Shown one piece after another: positions 21,001 to 32,353 of a stretch of DNA of 64,000 nt. The translations under genes were made by a program, and so were the position numbers. The DNA is taken from positions 2,914,001-2,978,000 of the forward strand of contig JAVTLE010000014.1 in assembly GCA_033439295.1 (NCBI GenBank). Direction: 5' to 3'. This DNA is from Deuterostichococcus epilithicus. Its lineage: Eukaryota > Chlorophyta > Trebouxiophyceae > Prasiolales > Stichococcaceae. Positions within the stretch are counted from its first letter, which is position 1; each line of letters starts with the position of its first letter. The notes under the pieces were generated by a model, which made no database searches, had not been told where the DNA came from, and worked only from the letters and a program-made list of their open reading frames with translations.

Positions 21001-24000
21001 GGCTACTTTTTCAACCTTCTCCTCCCCCATCCGAGCGCGAATGGTTGGTCCCCGCGCCCGGACGGGAGGAGGCAAGCGGAAAAGTAGCCACGGGCGAATT
21101 GAACTGAATTGAATGAATTACTGGAATATCAAAAATCAGGCAGCGGACATATTTGCTATAATTGCATTTGTGTTAGGGTCCCAGTCGACGGGGGGTTGGG
21201 GAGAAACCCACCCCCCCCCTTCCTACTGAGTTGCCCCATGGCTACTTTTCCAACTTTCTCCTCCCATCCGAGCGCGAATGGTTGGTCCCCGCGCCCGACG
21301 AAACCCATGGCCGTGTACCGTGGCTTGCATGCCTGCCACGCAGGTGCCACGCTGAAGCTGCAGTGGCTGAGCACGCCGGCGACAGTGCTGGTGGTGGCCA
21401 AGCCGTCGCCGAGGGTGCAGGCTGCGCTGCAGCAGGTGGTCGCCTGGCTGCTGCACCGGCGCATGTCCGTCATCCTAGAGCCACAGGTGGGTAGCATCCG
21501 GGCTTGGCGGTGCCTCTCTTGAACTTTGCAACATGCTGCTGGGACCACCAGGGTGGAGGCATGCAACCAGGCCTGCATGGCGAGCTTCCTGCAGAAAGCA
21601 GTGCGACTTATGTGCTCCAGGGGGGCCTCCCTGAGCGCCCATTGGAATGCCAAGTATGGCACATGCGCCAGCTTGTAGATGTGCAGCTTGCTGTGAACTG
21701 GCAAACTCAGAGGCATTCGTGGTTTGCAGCAGAAGCAGGAGACTGGCCTCCCGGGGCATACTGGAAAGTGCCTCTTAGGCTCGTTCGCATGTCGGTCACG
21801 CGTGTGCCTGACGATGCACGCCGCTGCCGCCACCGGCAGGTGCTGGCGCAGCTGGGCCCGCAGCTGGCGGAGGCGGCGCGCCTGCCGCACGAGCTGAACA
21901 TGGACGGCGGCCACCACGCGGGGCTGCGCTCCTGGACGCCCGAGCTGGCGCTGTCAGAGGGCGTGCTGCCGCACCACGTGCCCCGCACGGTGCGCTCCAC
22001 CCGCTGCCTCTGGTGATGCAGTGTACTTCGCCGATGGTGACAGCCTTGAGCAGAGACCCGGCACTCCCACGCATCGGCCTGCTTCCATTCCTGACAGGCG
22101 GACGCCTGTCCAGGTTCCTTCAAAAGTGAGCACTCCCCAATGCTGTGCGGCAGGTCGCAGACAAGCTGGACCTGGTGGTCACGCTGGGCGGCGACGGCAC
22201 GGTGTTGTGGACGGGGGCGCTGCTGGGCACGGGGCCGGTGCCGCCGCTGGTGTCCTTCGCGCTCGGCTCCCTGGGCTTCATGACGCCCTTTCCCCTGGAG
22301 GACATGTCCTCCGTGCTGTCCTCGGTGCGGCTTCAGGCCGACATTCTCCGATCAGCTCGCGCAAATGCCAACTGTTTGCATCGAGTGACGTCCGTCCCCA
22401 GTTGCTGCGCGGACGGGGCTGCCTGGCGGGCACCAGGCTGCTTCGAGATCTCCTCTTCTGAGGCTTCTGTGAGGTCATGCCACCAAGCCTGACGCGATCC
22501 GAGGTGGTCTGAGGGAGCTGGGCATGCCACTCGCCGAGCAGGTGGCATGCGCCTCACGTCCCCCACCTCTCGTCACGCAGGTGCTGCAGGGCGGCTTCTC
22601 GCTGATGCTGCGCCACCGGCTGCACTGCACCATAGTGCGCGGCCCGCGGCACTGCAACGGCGGCTGCGGCGACGGCGATGGGGACGGTGTCCCAGACATC
22701 GGCCCGGACGGGCATGAGGTGTGCAGCTCGTGTGCGTCTTGCGTGCTCTTCTCGCAGAAGACGCCTCTTGCAGCCACCGTCTGCGGCCTCCCGCAGCAGC
22801 CCGCAGCTCAGGCCAAGGTCAGCTGCCGACCGTTGTCTGATGGTCGCCAGCTCTGCTCCGGGTCTGCTGCAGAACTGTTGTCATGGAAAAATGATGCTCG
22901 AGTGCCGCCCGCTGCGCAGGTGCTCAATGAGCTCGTGATGGACAGGGGCATGAGCCCTTTCCTGACGGCGCTGGACTGCTACTGTGACGACAACTACATC
23001 ACCGATGTGCAGGCATGACAGCTGCCCTCTGCCCCTGCGGTCCTGCTTCGCCCTTGATTTCGCAGTTCTGCAGAGTCGGAAGCGTCCCCGAAAGCGGTCT
23101 GCGCTCGAGGTGCTGCCAGCAGGAGTCTGCCGGACGACAGAGTCAAAGGGTTGAGGCCTCGCGAAGGCAAGGTTCACTCTGCTCGACTGGGCTGACCTGG
23201 CCCTCGTGGCTGCTCGGCTGCGCAGGGTGATGGCCTGATCGTGGCGACGCCGACAGGCAGCACGGCGTACAACCTGGCGGCGGGCGGCAGTATGGTGCAC
23301 CCAGAGGTGCCTTGCATCCTGTTCTGCCCCATCTGCCCGCACTCCCTCACCTCGCGCCCCCTCGTCTTCCCGGAGCACATCCAGCTGCGAGTCCAGGTGT
23401 GCGCCTGCCTCAATGCCTGGCCAGTTGTGCCCGTGCTTCGTTCATGTCTCCTACTGTCTCTCCAGCCGAGCCGCCGGCTGACACACCGTTGCACGCGGCC
23501 TGTCTGGCATCCTCGTGTTCTCGCTGGCAGTGCCTGGAGGTCCTTGTTGCCTGCGGTGCGCCCACTGAGAGCATGGAAAGCACCGACAACCCCGGGCCTC
23601 GCCCTGTGCGGCAGGTGCCGGAGGACAGCCGGTCGGACATGTGGTGCTCCTTTGATGGCAAAGCCCGTCAGCGCTTGTGCCCTGGGTGCGCCCTCGCCTC
23701 TGCCTACACACTCAGACCTCGGGGGTGCTACATCTCAGCCAAGGACGTGTCTCCATGCGATACGTGTGCTCTTTGACTGCGCAGCACGTTGTGCGCTTGA
23801 TGCTTGTCGTGGCAGGCGGAGTCTCCGAAAACAGGGTTTCAGGTCTCCCCCAGCCACTCGGCGCGCCGTCTGAGCAGGCCCCGTGCTTGCGCCGCGCAGG
23901 GACGCAGTGATCGTGCAGCAGAGCAGGTGGCCCATGCCCATGGTGTGCAAGGCGGACGCCTCCCACGACTGGTTCCGCAGCATGCAGCAGGTGTGAACGT

Positions 24001-24226
24001 CTCTATCGCACCGGCGAACTATCACCCAGTATCTGTTAAAGCTGCGATGTCACCGGTACATGCGGCCACTGATGGCGTCCAGCATGCAGCCTCCTGAAAT
24101 GGTCGTTGCAGTCGTTTGGAACTGCCGGAGCTCATCATTTGTAGTGAAATGCTGAGATCCACATTGTGCTCTGCTCAGGGATTGTCATGGAACAGCCGGC
24201 TGCGGCAGAATGGAGCTGGGCAATGA
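18013..24226 (+). CDS. NADK: NAD kinase with long Ser-rich N-terminal region
   Basis: ATP-dependent NAD kinase, making NADP. It starts [14 protein letters not shown] (18013), spliced in phase to [20 protein letters not shown] and a coiled-coil-like stretch ([20 protein letters not shown]). Several low-complexity Ser/Gly exons follow (18.5-20.3 kb). The catalytic part begins about 21.3 kb: [19 protein letters not shown]; the GGDGT motif in [61 protein letters not shown]; the NAD-binding signature [53 protein letters not shown]. The last exon [15 protein letters not shown] ends at 24226. Eukaryotic NADKs commonly have variable N-termini, so localisation (cytosol or plastid) cannot be read from this one. 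A repeat array (20371-21310) occupies the intron before the catalytic exons. Confidence 0.94.
20371..21310. repeat. Tandem array of hairpin-forming repeats in an NADK intron
   Basis: Five copies of a core beginning ggctacttttccaa start at about 20443, 20665, 20833, 21001 and 21240 (spacings near 222, 168, 168 and 239 bp). The first two units also share a gacaaactgagctgt...ggttttgc...ttgccgggcgggc segment. Within a unit the left arm (ggctacttttccaa, cctcccatcc) is the inverse complement of the right arm (ggatgggaggagg, aaaatgaaaaagtagcc), so each unit can fold on itself. The third to fifth copies are progressively diverged or truncated. No target-site duplication or coding capacity is evident. 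Confidence 0.85.
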
Positions 24227-24895
24227 CGCTTTCGTTTGGCTCTTGACCCAGTACACGACTGCGTGCCAATACACCATGCGGCTCCAGCGGTCACTGCATC
24301 TTCGACATGCAGTGGACCCGCTGGTTCTGCCTGGGACGACAGCTGCTGACAGCGTGCGGCAGATCGAAGGCAAGTTTCAGGCGGGGGCAAACCTTTCAGT
24401 TCATGTTGAAAGTTGCGCTGCGACATTCTTTATCCACACCGAGTGCAGGTTCTTCAGACTCGAGTGCGGCACTCTGTGGTTTCTTGGGCTGTTGTCGTAG
24501 CTGCAGTTGTGACAAAGCCTGTACATCTCGCTGCTGTTGTGAGTTTAAACATCGCTGCGCTTGTGTTCTTCGAGAACCGTATTGATATTCCCTCCTGCAA
24601 CATGGTGCAAATGTCCACGCCGCTTTGTATCCTGTCGCTGATCTTTGTGATACCTCAGAGGCGTTGCTCATCTCTGTGGTTTATGTCGTCGGGCCGTTCG
24701 CCTGCGAGCGCATCAATGAGGACTCGTTAGCAGCGTTTCATGCACATGCAAGTACCACACTCCCAATCGCTACCTTGAATGCCGAAATTGTGACAACACT
24801 CAAGCGCTCACCGTTGCTGGGCGCATCCTTGCCGGCTGGTGCACAATCCAGCGAGCTGCAGCGATGGCGTCTTGATGTGAAGGTGCGCGCATCAG
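24227..24895. other. Convergent 3' flanks of NADK and CDK10-like gene
   Basis: About 670 bp, lower in GC than the genes on either side, between two gene ends. No conserved coding potential or RNA gene recognised. Confidence 0.5.
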
Positions 24896-27751
24896 CTACC
24901 GCCCATGTGCTCTACGAGCCTTCGCCGGCCGGCCGCCGTGGGAGGCCCCGAAGGCCTCCCCAAAGCGCTCCTCTGCCGCCGCGTGGCCGCCCTCATGGCG
25001 CCGCTTCATGTGCACATCCTCCCGCCGCACACTCCTGGTCAGGCGCAGGAGCCGAACGAACAGGGTCAGGCACGTCGACCAGCGCTGCGCTTCATCCGGC
25101 AGCGCAGGGCATGCAGCTGAAAGCAGACCCGCGAGACTGCACCCCCAATCTTTGGCCTGGGAGCCCTGCCTGATGCAGATGCATGCAGCTCCACGAGCTA
25201 CGCGATTTGGATTCCAATGCCGAGTGCTCGAAACGCAAAGCGCTCCTGCACCTGTCGGGCGCCGTGTCGAGGGCGTCGGGGAAGTGCGGCATGTGCGCCG
25301 CGTCGCGCGGGAAAGGCGGCTCGGAGAACCAGGGGTGCCGCAGCGCAGCGCGCGCCCCTATGCGCTTCTCCGGATCGTATGTCAGCAGCTGGTTCAGCAG
25401 ATCCGCGCCCGCCGCCGACAGCCCCGGAAACTCCTGCGCGCGCCAGCAGAGCGGCAGCCGTCAGCGCTGCTGCTGCACGAGAGACAAGCCTCGCATCGCC
25501 CGGACTGCGCGCTTCGCCTCTGCCTTCGCCGAACTCACTGCACCGCAGCTTGCGGAAAGGATGGGGCCCGGCTGCCAAGAGCGCGTGCTCGCAGGCGAGG
25601 ACCCAGACGGCGCTTCACGCCACAAACGAGGCAGTAGCAGAGCCACTGGCCGCAGACCTTGCGCAGGTAGCTGTACGGCTGGTCCGGCAGCGCCACCGTG
25701 CGCGTCAGCGGCAGCTCCTCAAAGCCCTGTGGAGGGCAGTGCACCAGCTTCACTTGCTGATTCGAAGCCGGCGCGCCCTGCGGCGGAGCTGAAGCAGATG
25801 CTGGGTGGCGGTGGCCCCAACCGACCCTGTCTCCTGCCAAGCAGGAAGCCGGCGGAGGGACATGGGCCAGTGGCACATGAGGGACTGCACACAGGGTTGC
25901 ACACAATCTTAACAGCAGATTCATGCGGTCCAGGAAACAGCAGCAGCTGTGACGTCGTAGGCACCGCCAGGCATGCACGGGGACGGGCGTCCGCGCGGCA
26001 CGGCCGCGCACCGGCCAGATGCGCTCGGAGGGCGTGCCCAGCAGCTGGAACAGCAAACCCAGCGTCTCCGCCTCGGACTTGCCCGGGAAAAGGGGGTGGC
26101 CCCGCAGCAGCTCCGCCATGATGCAGCCGACGGCCCACAGGTCGACCGCCTCCGTGTAGCGCGCCGCCCCCAGCAGCAGCTCTGGCGCACGGTACCTGCA
26201 GTCACAGGTGCCGGAGCAGGGTGGCGGCCTCTGTGTCTGTGTCGGATTGGACTACGCGTGAAGGGAGGGATAGAGGCTCGACACGACTCCGCAGCCGGCG
26301 ACGACAGCGGTGCAGGCTTGACGCACGTTCCGGCGGCTGTGAGAGGGATTGAGATGGGTTCCAGCGCCGCCAAGCACTTTGCCTGCGCCATCTGACCGGT
26401 GGATCAATGCACGATGCGGCTGAGCAGCGGGAACTGGGGCGCACCAGAGGGTGACGACGCGGGGAGTGTAGGCAGCATCCTCTGGCTTGAAGTAGCGCGC
26501 CAGGCCCATGTCGCACAACTTCAACACCCCCCTGCACATCAGTTGTTGCTCGTGTCACACATTCGGTATCGCGAGGGCGATGAGCTTTTGGCCGTGCAGC
26601 CATATGCAATAAGTTGCCAGGTGCTGAAGTGGACACAAACTATCCCGAGCTGTGCATGGGGAAGCTCTGGGATGGGCCCAGTTTGCAGCACCGTACTGCC
26701 AACATGCCGCAGTCCCCGCGCTCTGCAACAGAAACCAACAAATGCGCTTTGAGGAAGAATGGCGCGCACGCCTGTCCGTCAGCAGCAGGTTGGACAGCTT
26801 GAGGTCGCGGTGGATGATCCAGCGGCCATGCAGGAAGGCCACCGCACGCAGCAGCTGCTGCAGCAGGGCTTTGACTTCCGCCACCTCGAAGCGCACGCCG
26901 CGGTCGTCCAGCAGCCGCGCCAGGTCGTGCGCGCAGTACTCAAACACCAGGAACACGCTGCCACAGAGAAGGAACGCAGGGCGACTTGCTGTGACGATGT
27001 GCGGCTTCAGAAGCACAGTGCACTGGCGCAACACGGTGCACAGCCCGCAGAGCGGAGGGCCGAGTGCCTCAGCGCATGCCGGCAGCTACAGGATGCTCGC
27101 AGGTCCCGGCACCAGTTGCGGCCCGAGCGCTGCCAGCCGTCCCGGCGTCTCGGGCCTCAAGCGAGGACCAACACCTTGAATACTCGAAGGCAGGGTCGAA
27201 GGAGGAGTTCATCATCAGAGCGGCATGCAGGATACGGACCTGTCCAGCTTGGCGCCGGTGACGACGCGCTTGAGCTGCACCAGGTTGGCATGTCGGCAGG
27301 CCTGCAGCACGCGCACCTCCCGCACCGAGGTCACTGGCATGCCATCCCGCTCCCGGTCCATGCGCAGCTTCTTCAGCGCCACCACCTCGCCCGTCTCCCT
27401 GTGCCGCGCCTTGTCTGCACCGTTGACGGATCATGTTGATGTCGGGGACTTGCCCAACAGCGGTTGCGGCACCCAAAACAGAGAGCGGCTCAACAATGGA
27501 ATGGGGTCACATGTTCGACCATCAATGCAAGCGCTGCCAGACCAATGGACTATATAGGCGATACAAGAGGGCACTCTGCATGCGCAGGCGGCTTCGTAGA
27601 GGTGGGACGCACAGACGATGCCATAGGTGCCCTCGCCGATGCGCCGGATCTTCTCGTAATCTTGCACGGGATCGGGGACCGGCAGCGGCGACAGCTGGTC
27701 ATCTGGTGCCACCGCAGCCCCTGCTGCGTCCACTGACTGCTGCACCGACAT
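24896..27751 (-). CDS. CDK10: CDK10 (PISSLRE)-like cyclin-dependent kinase
   Basis: The nearest family I can name is CDK10. It starts [14 protein letters not shown]; an upstream in-frame ATG lies at 27784. The kinase begins [15 protein letters not shown], then [19 protein letters not shown] and the PSTAIRE-position helix [16 protein letters not shown] (PISSLRE in animals). Later motifs are [109 protein letters not shown] and [14 protein letters not shown], close to CDK10 to the end. DFG reads DMG. The C-terminus depends on an intron after DTAPD (acceptor gggggtgcag near 25131). That gives a further 80-odd residues with high G/C at third positions (e.g. [20 protein letters not shown]), ending at 24896. 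A different acceptor would stop at 25092. Confidence 0.88.
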
Positions 27752-28074
27752 GCTTCGAAGCGGGATGCTTGAATGTCCATGCATCAAAGCCGACCGCTGA
27801 GCCGTAACGCCATCTTGCTGGTAAGCTGCTGGTAAGAGAAACAATCAGCAGGCGTTCTCAGAAAACTTGCGAGGGGCGATCGCAATGTGAAGGTTGCCAG
27901 GTTCTGCACGCGTCACAAGAAATCACGTGATGCCACGTCTGCGCCGACGAAATGCAAGTGCAGAGGCATCTGAAGCGACAATTCTCACGTCTGACTGTGA
28001 AACTTCACGTTTCAGACCCACATCTAGGACTGCAGCAAATCCCGGCCTCGCAGCCTTCGACGCTCGATAGCAGC
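27752..28074. promoter_or_regulatory. Divergent upstream region, CDK10-like (-) / small membrane protein (+)
   Basis: About 320 bp between two divergent start codons. It contains an AT-richer stretch with ATCACGTGAT (about 27925) carrying a perfect CACGTG palindrome, a known bHLH/bZIP G-box core. Whether it acts here is inference. Confidence 0.45.
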
Positions 28075-28745
28075 ATGATGATGACGTGCATGCGGCCTCG
28101 CGCGTTCGCAGCCTGCACCGGGTGCCAGCGCTTGACACCGCCAGCAGCTCGAAAGGTATCCCTCTCGCATCCAGCCCGCCACGCAGCTGCGCCAGCGCAG
28201 CTTCGGGCATGCACAGCTGCCTCGCGGCGCCGGGCGGCATGCAAAGCAGAAGGCGGTGAGGGCGGCAGCGAGACGGAGGGGCAGCAGAGAACAGACCTGC
28301 CTGAGGAAATCAGCAAGAAGACTGAGGAGACTGTAGCAGGTGAGGCACGCGCCATCAGTTCTCTCGTTGCCGCCATGCAGCATGGCAACGGTGGTTTGAT
28401 AGCAGGAGTGGAATGGCCTTTGCCTGTGCTAGCGACATGCGGGTTCATCATGGAAGGTACTGCATGCGCGCAGAGAGCGAGAAGACGTTGGGTTTCGTTG
28501 GCAATCTTATCATGTGGACGCTCCTCTCGGTGCGCTTCCGCTGGTTGTGGCTTCAATTGCTTGCTGTCAACCCTTGCTGTGTTGCTTGTGTAATATCAAA
28601 ACGATGTATTCTGTGCACTAATAGTTGTTCTATTGCTGCATGGCAGTTTCTTCTGGCGGCGTCACTATTCTTCACTACAGCGCGGTCATTCCTGCCAAAT
28701 GACATGCAGCCCCTGGAGGAGGGCATTGCATCAGAGATGCGATAG
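28075..28745 (+). CDS. Unrecognised small, probably plastid-targeted, single-span membrane protein
   Basis: Three exons join in phase with good splice sites: 28075-28339 (donor GTGAGG), 28474-28529 (donor GTGCGC), 28647-28745 (acceptor atggcag). The product is 139 residues. The first half (MMMTCMRPRAFAACTGCQRL...) is Arg/Ala/Ser-rich and transit-peptide-like. An acidic helix (LPEEISKKTEETVAESEKT) leads into one hydrophobic segment formed across exons 2 and 3 (LGFVGNLIMWTLLS joined to FLLAASLFFTTARSF), with a short tail PNDMQPLEEGIASEMR. I do not recognise the family. The clean phase agreement and the membrane span created only by splicing argue that it is real. Thylakoid or envelope location is inference. 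Confidence 0.6.
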
Positions 28746-28958
28746 AAGGAAGCCTGGGGGGAGGTGTCACGTCATGTCTGCAGGCTTCACGTTGCGTTAT
28801 AAAGGTACATTGTTAGCGTACGATGCAGTTCACCAAGGATGAGGGGCCCGCTGAGATGAATGAATCAGTGTGGTGAAAACAATATACAACACGTACCTGC
28901 AATACGCTGATAAACGCTAGCTACTCCAGCATGCACAGTAGTGAAGTTCATCGTTCTC

Positions 28959-31695
28959 TCAACCCGACTTGGCAGCTTCGTTGGCGCGCTCCTCGAGCTC
29001 CTTCTCTGCACCGCAACATTGCAAGCAGCGCTTGAGAACGTTGATGAGAACAGCCCTGACAAACGCAGAAAGACCAAATGCACTCTACATATCATTGACC
29101 CTGTCAACACATGTGCCATCTCACCGGTGAGCTGGTACGGCGGATACACTGTCTCGCTTTCCGTCTCCCCGATGTACTCCCGTAGATAAAACTCCAACTT
29201 GGCCTTGTTGGCACCGGTGTGCGAGTGCTGCATCTTGCCGCTCTGATCAAAGATCGCGAGCGTCGGCGTTGCGCGCGCCTGCAGCCGGTCCCGGAAGAGG
29301 CTCTTCGTGTTCTCGTTGGCATTGCCTGCAGCCGTCACAATGATTGGTGGAGCAGGCCTGCAGCGCTGTTGTCTGCAGCATGCATATGTCAAATCTACAG
29401 TCGCACCCGGCGTGTGACCCGGCATGCTACTCGGATGCGATGGAGGTGCAGGTAGGCCATGCTGGGCAACATGCAGGACCACAGTCCCAGGCCCTTACCG
29501 TAGAACTTGACGAACTTCACGTTCGTGTACTTCTCGGCCAGCTTCGTGAACGGGTTTTGCAGGCTCTGCGCCGCACACACACCCCCAATATGTCAGCCAC
29601 ACCATTCACACGCATCAGCCACCAGTCTCAACTTGCCACAAGCGCTCCTCCTTTCAGCGGCCCTTGACAACACCCGCTAGCAGACTCGCCTGTCTGAGCA
29701 GTGGTCCTTGTGGGAGACACTCGTGAAGCAATTGCTCTGGCAACGCCCCACCTATCCAGGTTGCAGACAACTAGCGGTCGACGGGCGCGCCCGCACCTTG
29801 CAGGGGCGGCACCAGGTGAAGCCGGCCAGCAGCACTGTCGGCCTCGCGTCCGCGGCCATGATGTCGTTCAGCTCCTCCTCCGACTCGATCTCCACCACCT
29901 GGCCGGGGGCGACGCCGGCGGGCGCCGCTGGCGCGTCGGCAACGCTCTCTGCCGGCACCGGCTGGTGCAGGTATTCCACCACCGACTGCATGCACGACAA
30001 TGGTTGGGCACGCCATAGCATTGGAAAGCATGCGGATTTAGAGTCGCCCGAGGTAGTCCCATGCAGACGCAGCCCCCACAGGGCGCGAGGCCTTCAGCGC
30101 CTCCTCCTGCTAGTTGCTCTGAGCAGGAGCGCTGGTGCCAGAAACCCCAAGGTTCTCGCCAGTTCTCCGCTTCGTGCCCGCGAGCGTTGTTCAGGCCGCA
30201 CCTCCAGGTCGAGCAGGTGCTGCCTGAACATCCGCAGGAACTGGTAAAACCTGCGCATGCATGCACAGCCTCCGTCATCAGCGTGCAAGTCCATCCAGTC
30301 GTGATGTCACAGATCCGCAAGGCAGGGCATCATATCTTCCGCTGCATGCCTGCCTTCCAGCACATGTCTGGCCGGAGGTGAGCAGGCGTCACTCACCCGA
30401 TCTTGCCGGTGTGCTCCATGTCGTATTTTTCAAATTCCTGGTCGATGCGGCTGCTGTCCACCCGGCTGCCGCAGTCCGCCAGCAGCTTGCCCAGCTGCTC
30501 CGCTGTGACCAGGCCTGCGAGCGCGTCGGACAGCCTGATCACTGACCAGACACCTGTGGGCAATCCCTGTGGAGCAATGTGTGGCGCAGCGTGTAATGCA
30601 TGGCTGGCAAGGTGTCATAAGCAATGCGCGCGGTGCTGCAAGCAGGCCAGGTCGGCCTGTTCACAACCCATTGAAGGCTACAACTGAACTGCGGACGGAG
30701 GCAGCATGCGAGCGTCCCTCACCATCGACAGCCACTGCCTCGAAGGCCTCAGAGTACTGCTGCAGCGTGCCATGCAATAGGACCCCGTCTTTTGCCTGAA
30801 AACTTCAATGAAATAAGTTTACTACCAAAATGACGAGAACCGAAAATATCCTATTGTTAATCCATCATTTTCTCCAGCAGTAAAATATGTCAGTATATGT
30901 TTTCATACCAGCGTCTCAAATTCCTCCAGCGATATGCTGCCATTGCCTGTAGTTTGACAGCGCACACACCGGTCGAACGGTGACGCGCTGCATGCGCTGC
31001 CGCTTGCCACTGCGGCAACATGCACGTGAGCACGCAGTGTGCCAATAGCCAGCTGGCAATGCAGTCCACTCACGGGTAGGAGGCCTGACGCACCGTTGGT
31101 GTCGTAGTGGCGCAGGACCTTTTCCACCTCGTCGTCTGTCAGCCAGTGCTGCGACCAACGCCAGTTGCCCGATCAGCCATGGGGTGTGCATCACTACTGC
31201 ACATAATCACGGTTGCAGATATTGCACAGCAGGTCGGGTAGTCTCTGCAAACGTCTCTTCAAAGAAAGGACTGCAGAGATTTTCACCGTGTCCGGCGCCA
31301 CCTTGCCATCCTCAAAGCCCTCCAGCAGTACCCGCAACTCGTCGCGGTCAATGACACCTGCACGACGATTTCGGACCGCATGCATGGCATTCATGTCATT
31401 ATATTCAATTCGTGATGAGATGGAATCTTCCACAAATTGCTGGCGGCTGTCGAATCGAGAGTCCCGTTGCCCATACGTGCCATCATGCGCAGCGCTCACC
31501 GTTGCCGTCCAGGTCTGCTGCTTTGAAGCGGTCCAGCATGGCATGCTGCAGCTTGTCGCCATCGGTCTCCCACAGGCCGGTGTGCAGCTCCTCTGCGGCA
31601 GCGCTTGCTTGTGTTGCGACTGTGCGCAGCGCTGTGCTGCGATGCCACCATGAGGCTGGCAAGCTGACGGCGGCGGTGGCTGGTGCCGCAGTCAT
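28959..31695 (-). CDS. CRX: Calredoxin: EF-hand / thioredoxin fusion protein
   Basis: Architecture of Chlamydomonas calredoxin, a chloroplast Ca2+-regulated thioredoxin that reduces 2-Cys peroxiredoxin. The N-terminus MTAAPATAAVSLPASWWHRS resembles a transit peptide. EF1 is DLDGNGVIDRDE and EF2, formed across a splice, is DTNGNGSISLEE; both are canonical. EF3 (around AVDGGLVTAEQL) and EF4 (DMEHTGKIGFYQ) are degenerate. The thioredoxin domain follows: VVEIESEEELNDIMAADARP, LLAGFTWCRPCK, FTKLAEKYTNVKFVKFYG, then ARATPTLAIFDQSGKM with the cis-Pro. The last exon, reached through donor ACCG/GTGAGA, gives EKELEERANEAAKSG-stop at 28959. The redox motif is WCRPC rather than WCGPC. Exon phases agree throughout the parts I checked. 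Confidence 0.9.
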
Positions 31696-32353
31696 GTGGT
31701 GCGTGCTGCATTGCACCCAGGCCGGCAAACCGGCAGGGCTGATCGACCGGTGACAAAGGATATTTGGCTGAACACGAAGCGCTCTGCACCGCGCTGTCGC
31801 ATGCCCTGTGCACCATTCGTGCTCTTGGCCTGCCACGCACGGCCTTCGGCTGCCCGACAGCGCTTGCATATCGTGCGGCGTCACGATCAAATTGGTGGCA
31901 AATCTGTAAGATTATGTTTGCGAGACGGCAAGTGGGTCTGTCCTCGCCAAATGCGACGCCTGACGAAACAATAGGGATCTAACGAAGTCCTATTTGCAAA
32001 GGCGAGATTGCAGGGCGCGGCTGCTGATATGAAACTGTGAAAACAGAATTTAGCCGAGATGTACTGTGCAGCAATGAACAACGCCCGATGACGCCGCAGT
32101 CTCCATGCCACTGGCCACTGCGCAAGCCCTAGCTTCTCTGCAAGGTTCATCAATTCTTTCCTCATTCGTTTCCCGCACAATTTTCGCTCAATGATTTCCG
32201 ACAATTTCGTTCAAATGGCTGCCGTCGAAGATGTTTCCTACAAGTTTGACAACAAGTTTGAATTCTCCATGTTATACAATGCGAGCATTCCGCGCAGCTG
32301 GACCATGCTTCGCACACCCGCTGCGGGCAACTATCAGCTTGATTGACGAGGTT
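31696..32353. other. Intergenic: calredoxin upstream region and CRTISO-like 3' flank
   Basis: About 660 bp, noticeably AT-rich around 31860-32290. It must hold the calredoxin promoter (minus strand) and the 3' UTR of the CRTISO-like gene. No gene or repeat recognised. Confidence 0.5.

Noticed and set aside
20461-21075. Long minus-strand open frame (about 200 codons) across the NADK intron repeat array
   Set aside because: It is an imperfect repetition of the same peptide because the repeats are in frame with one another. It lies in an intron of a well-supported gene, with no start context, splice support or family similarity.
25183-26121. Plus-strand open frame of 312 codons opposite the CDK10-like gene
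   Set aside because: It is the antisense shadow of GC-rich kinase exons and contains no recognisable domain, while the minus strand gives clear kinase motifs in the same interval.
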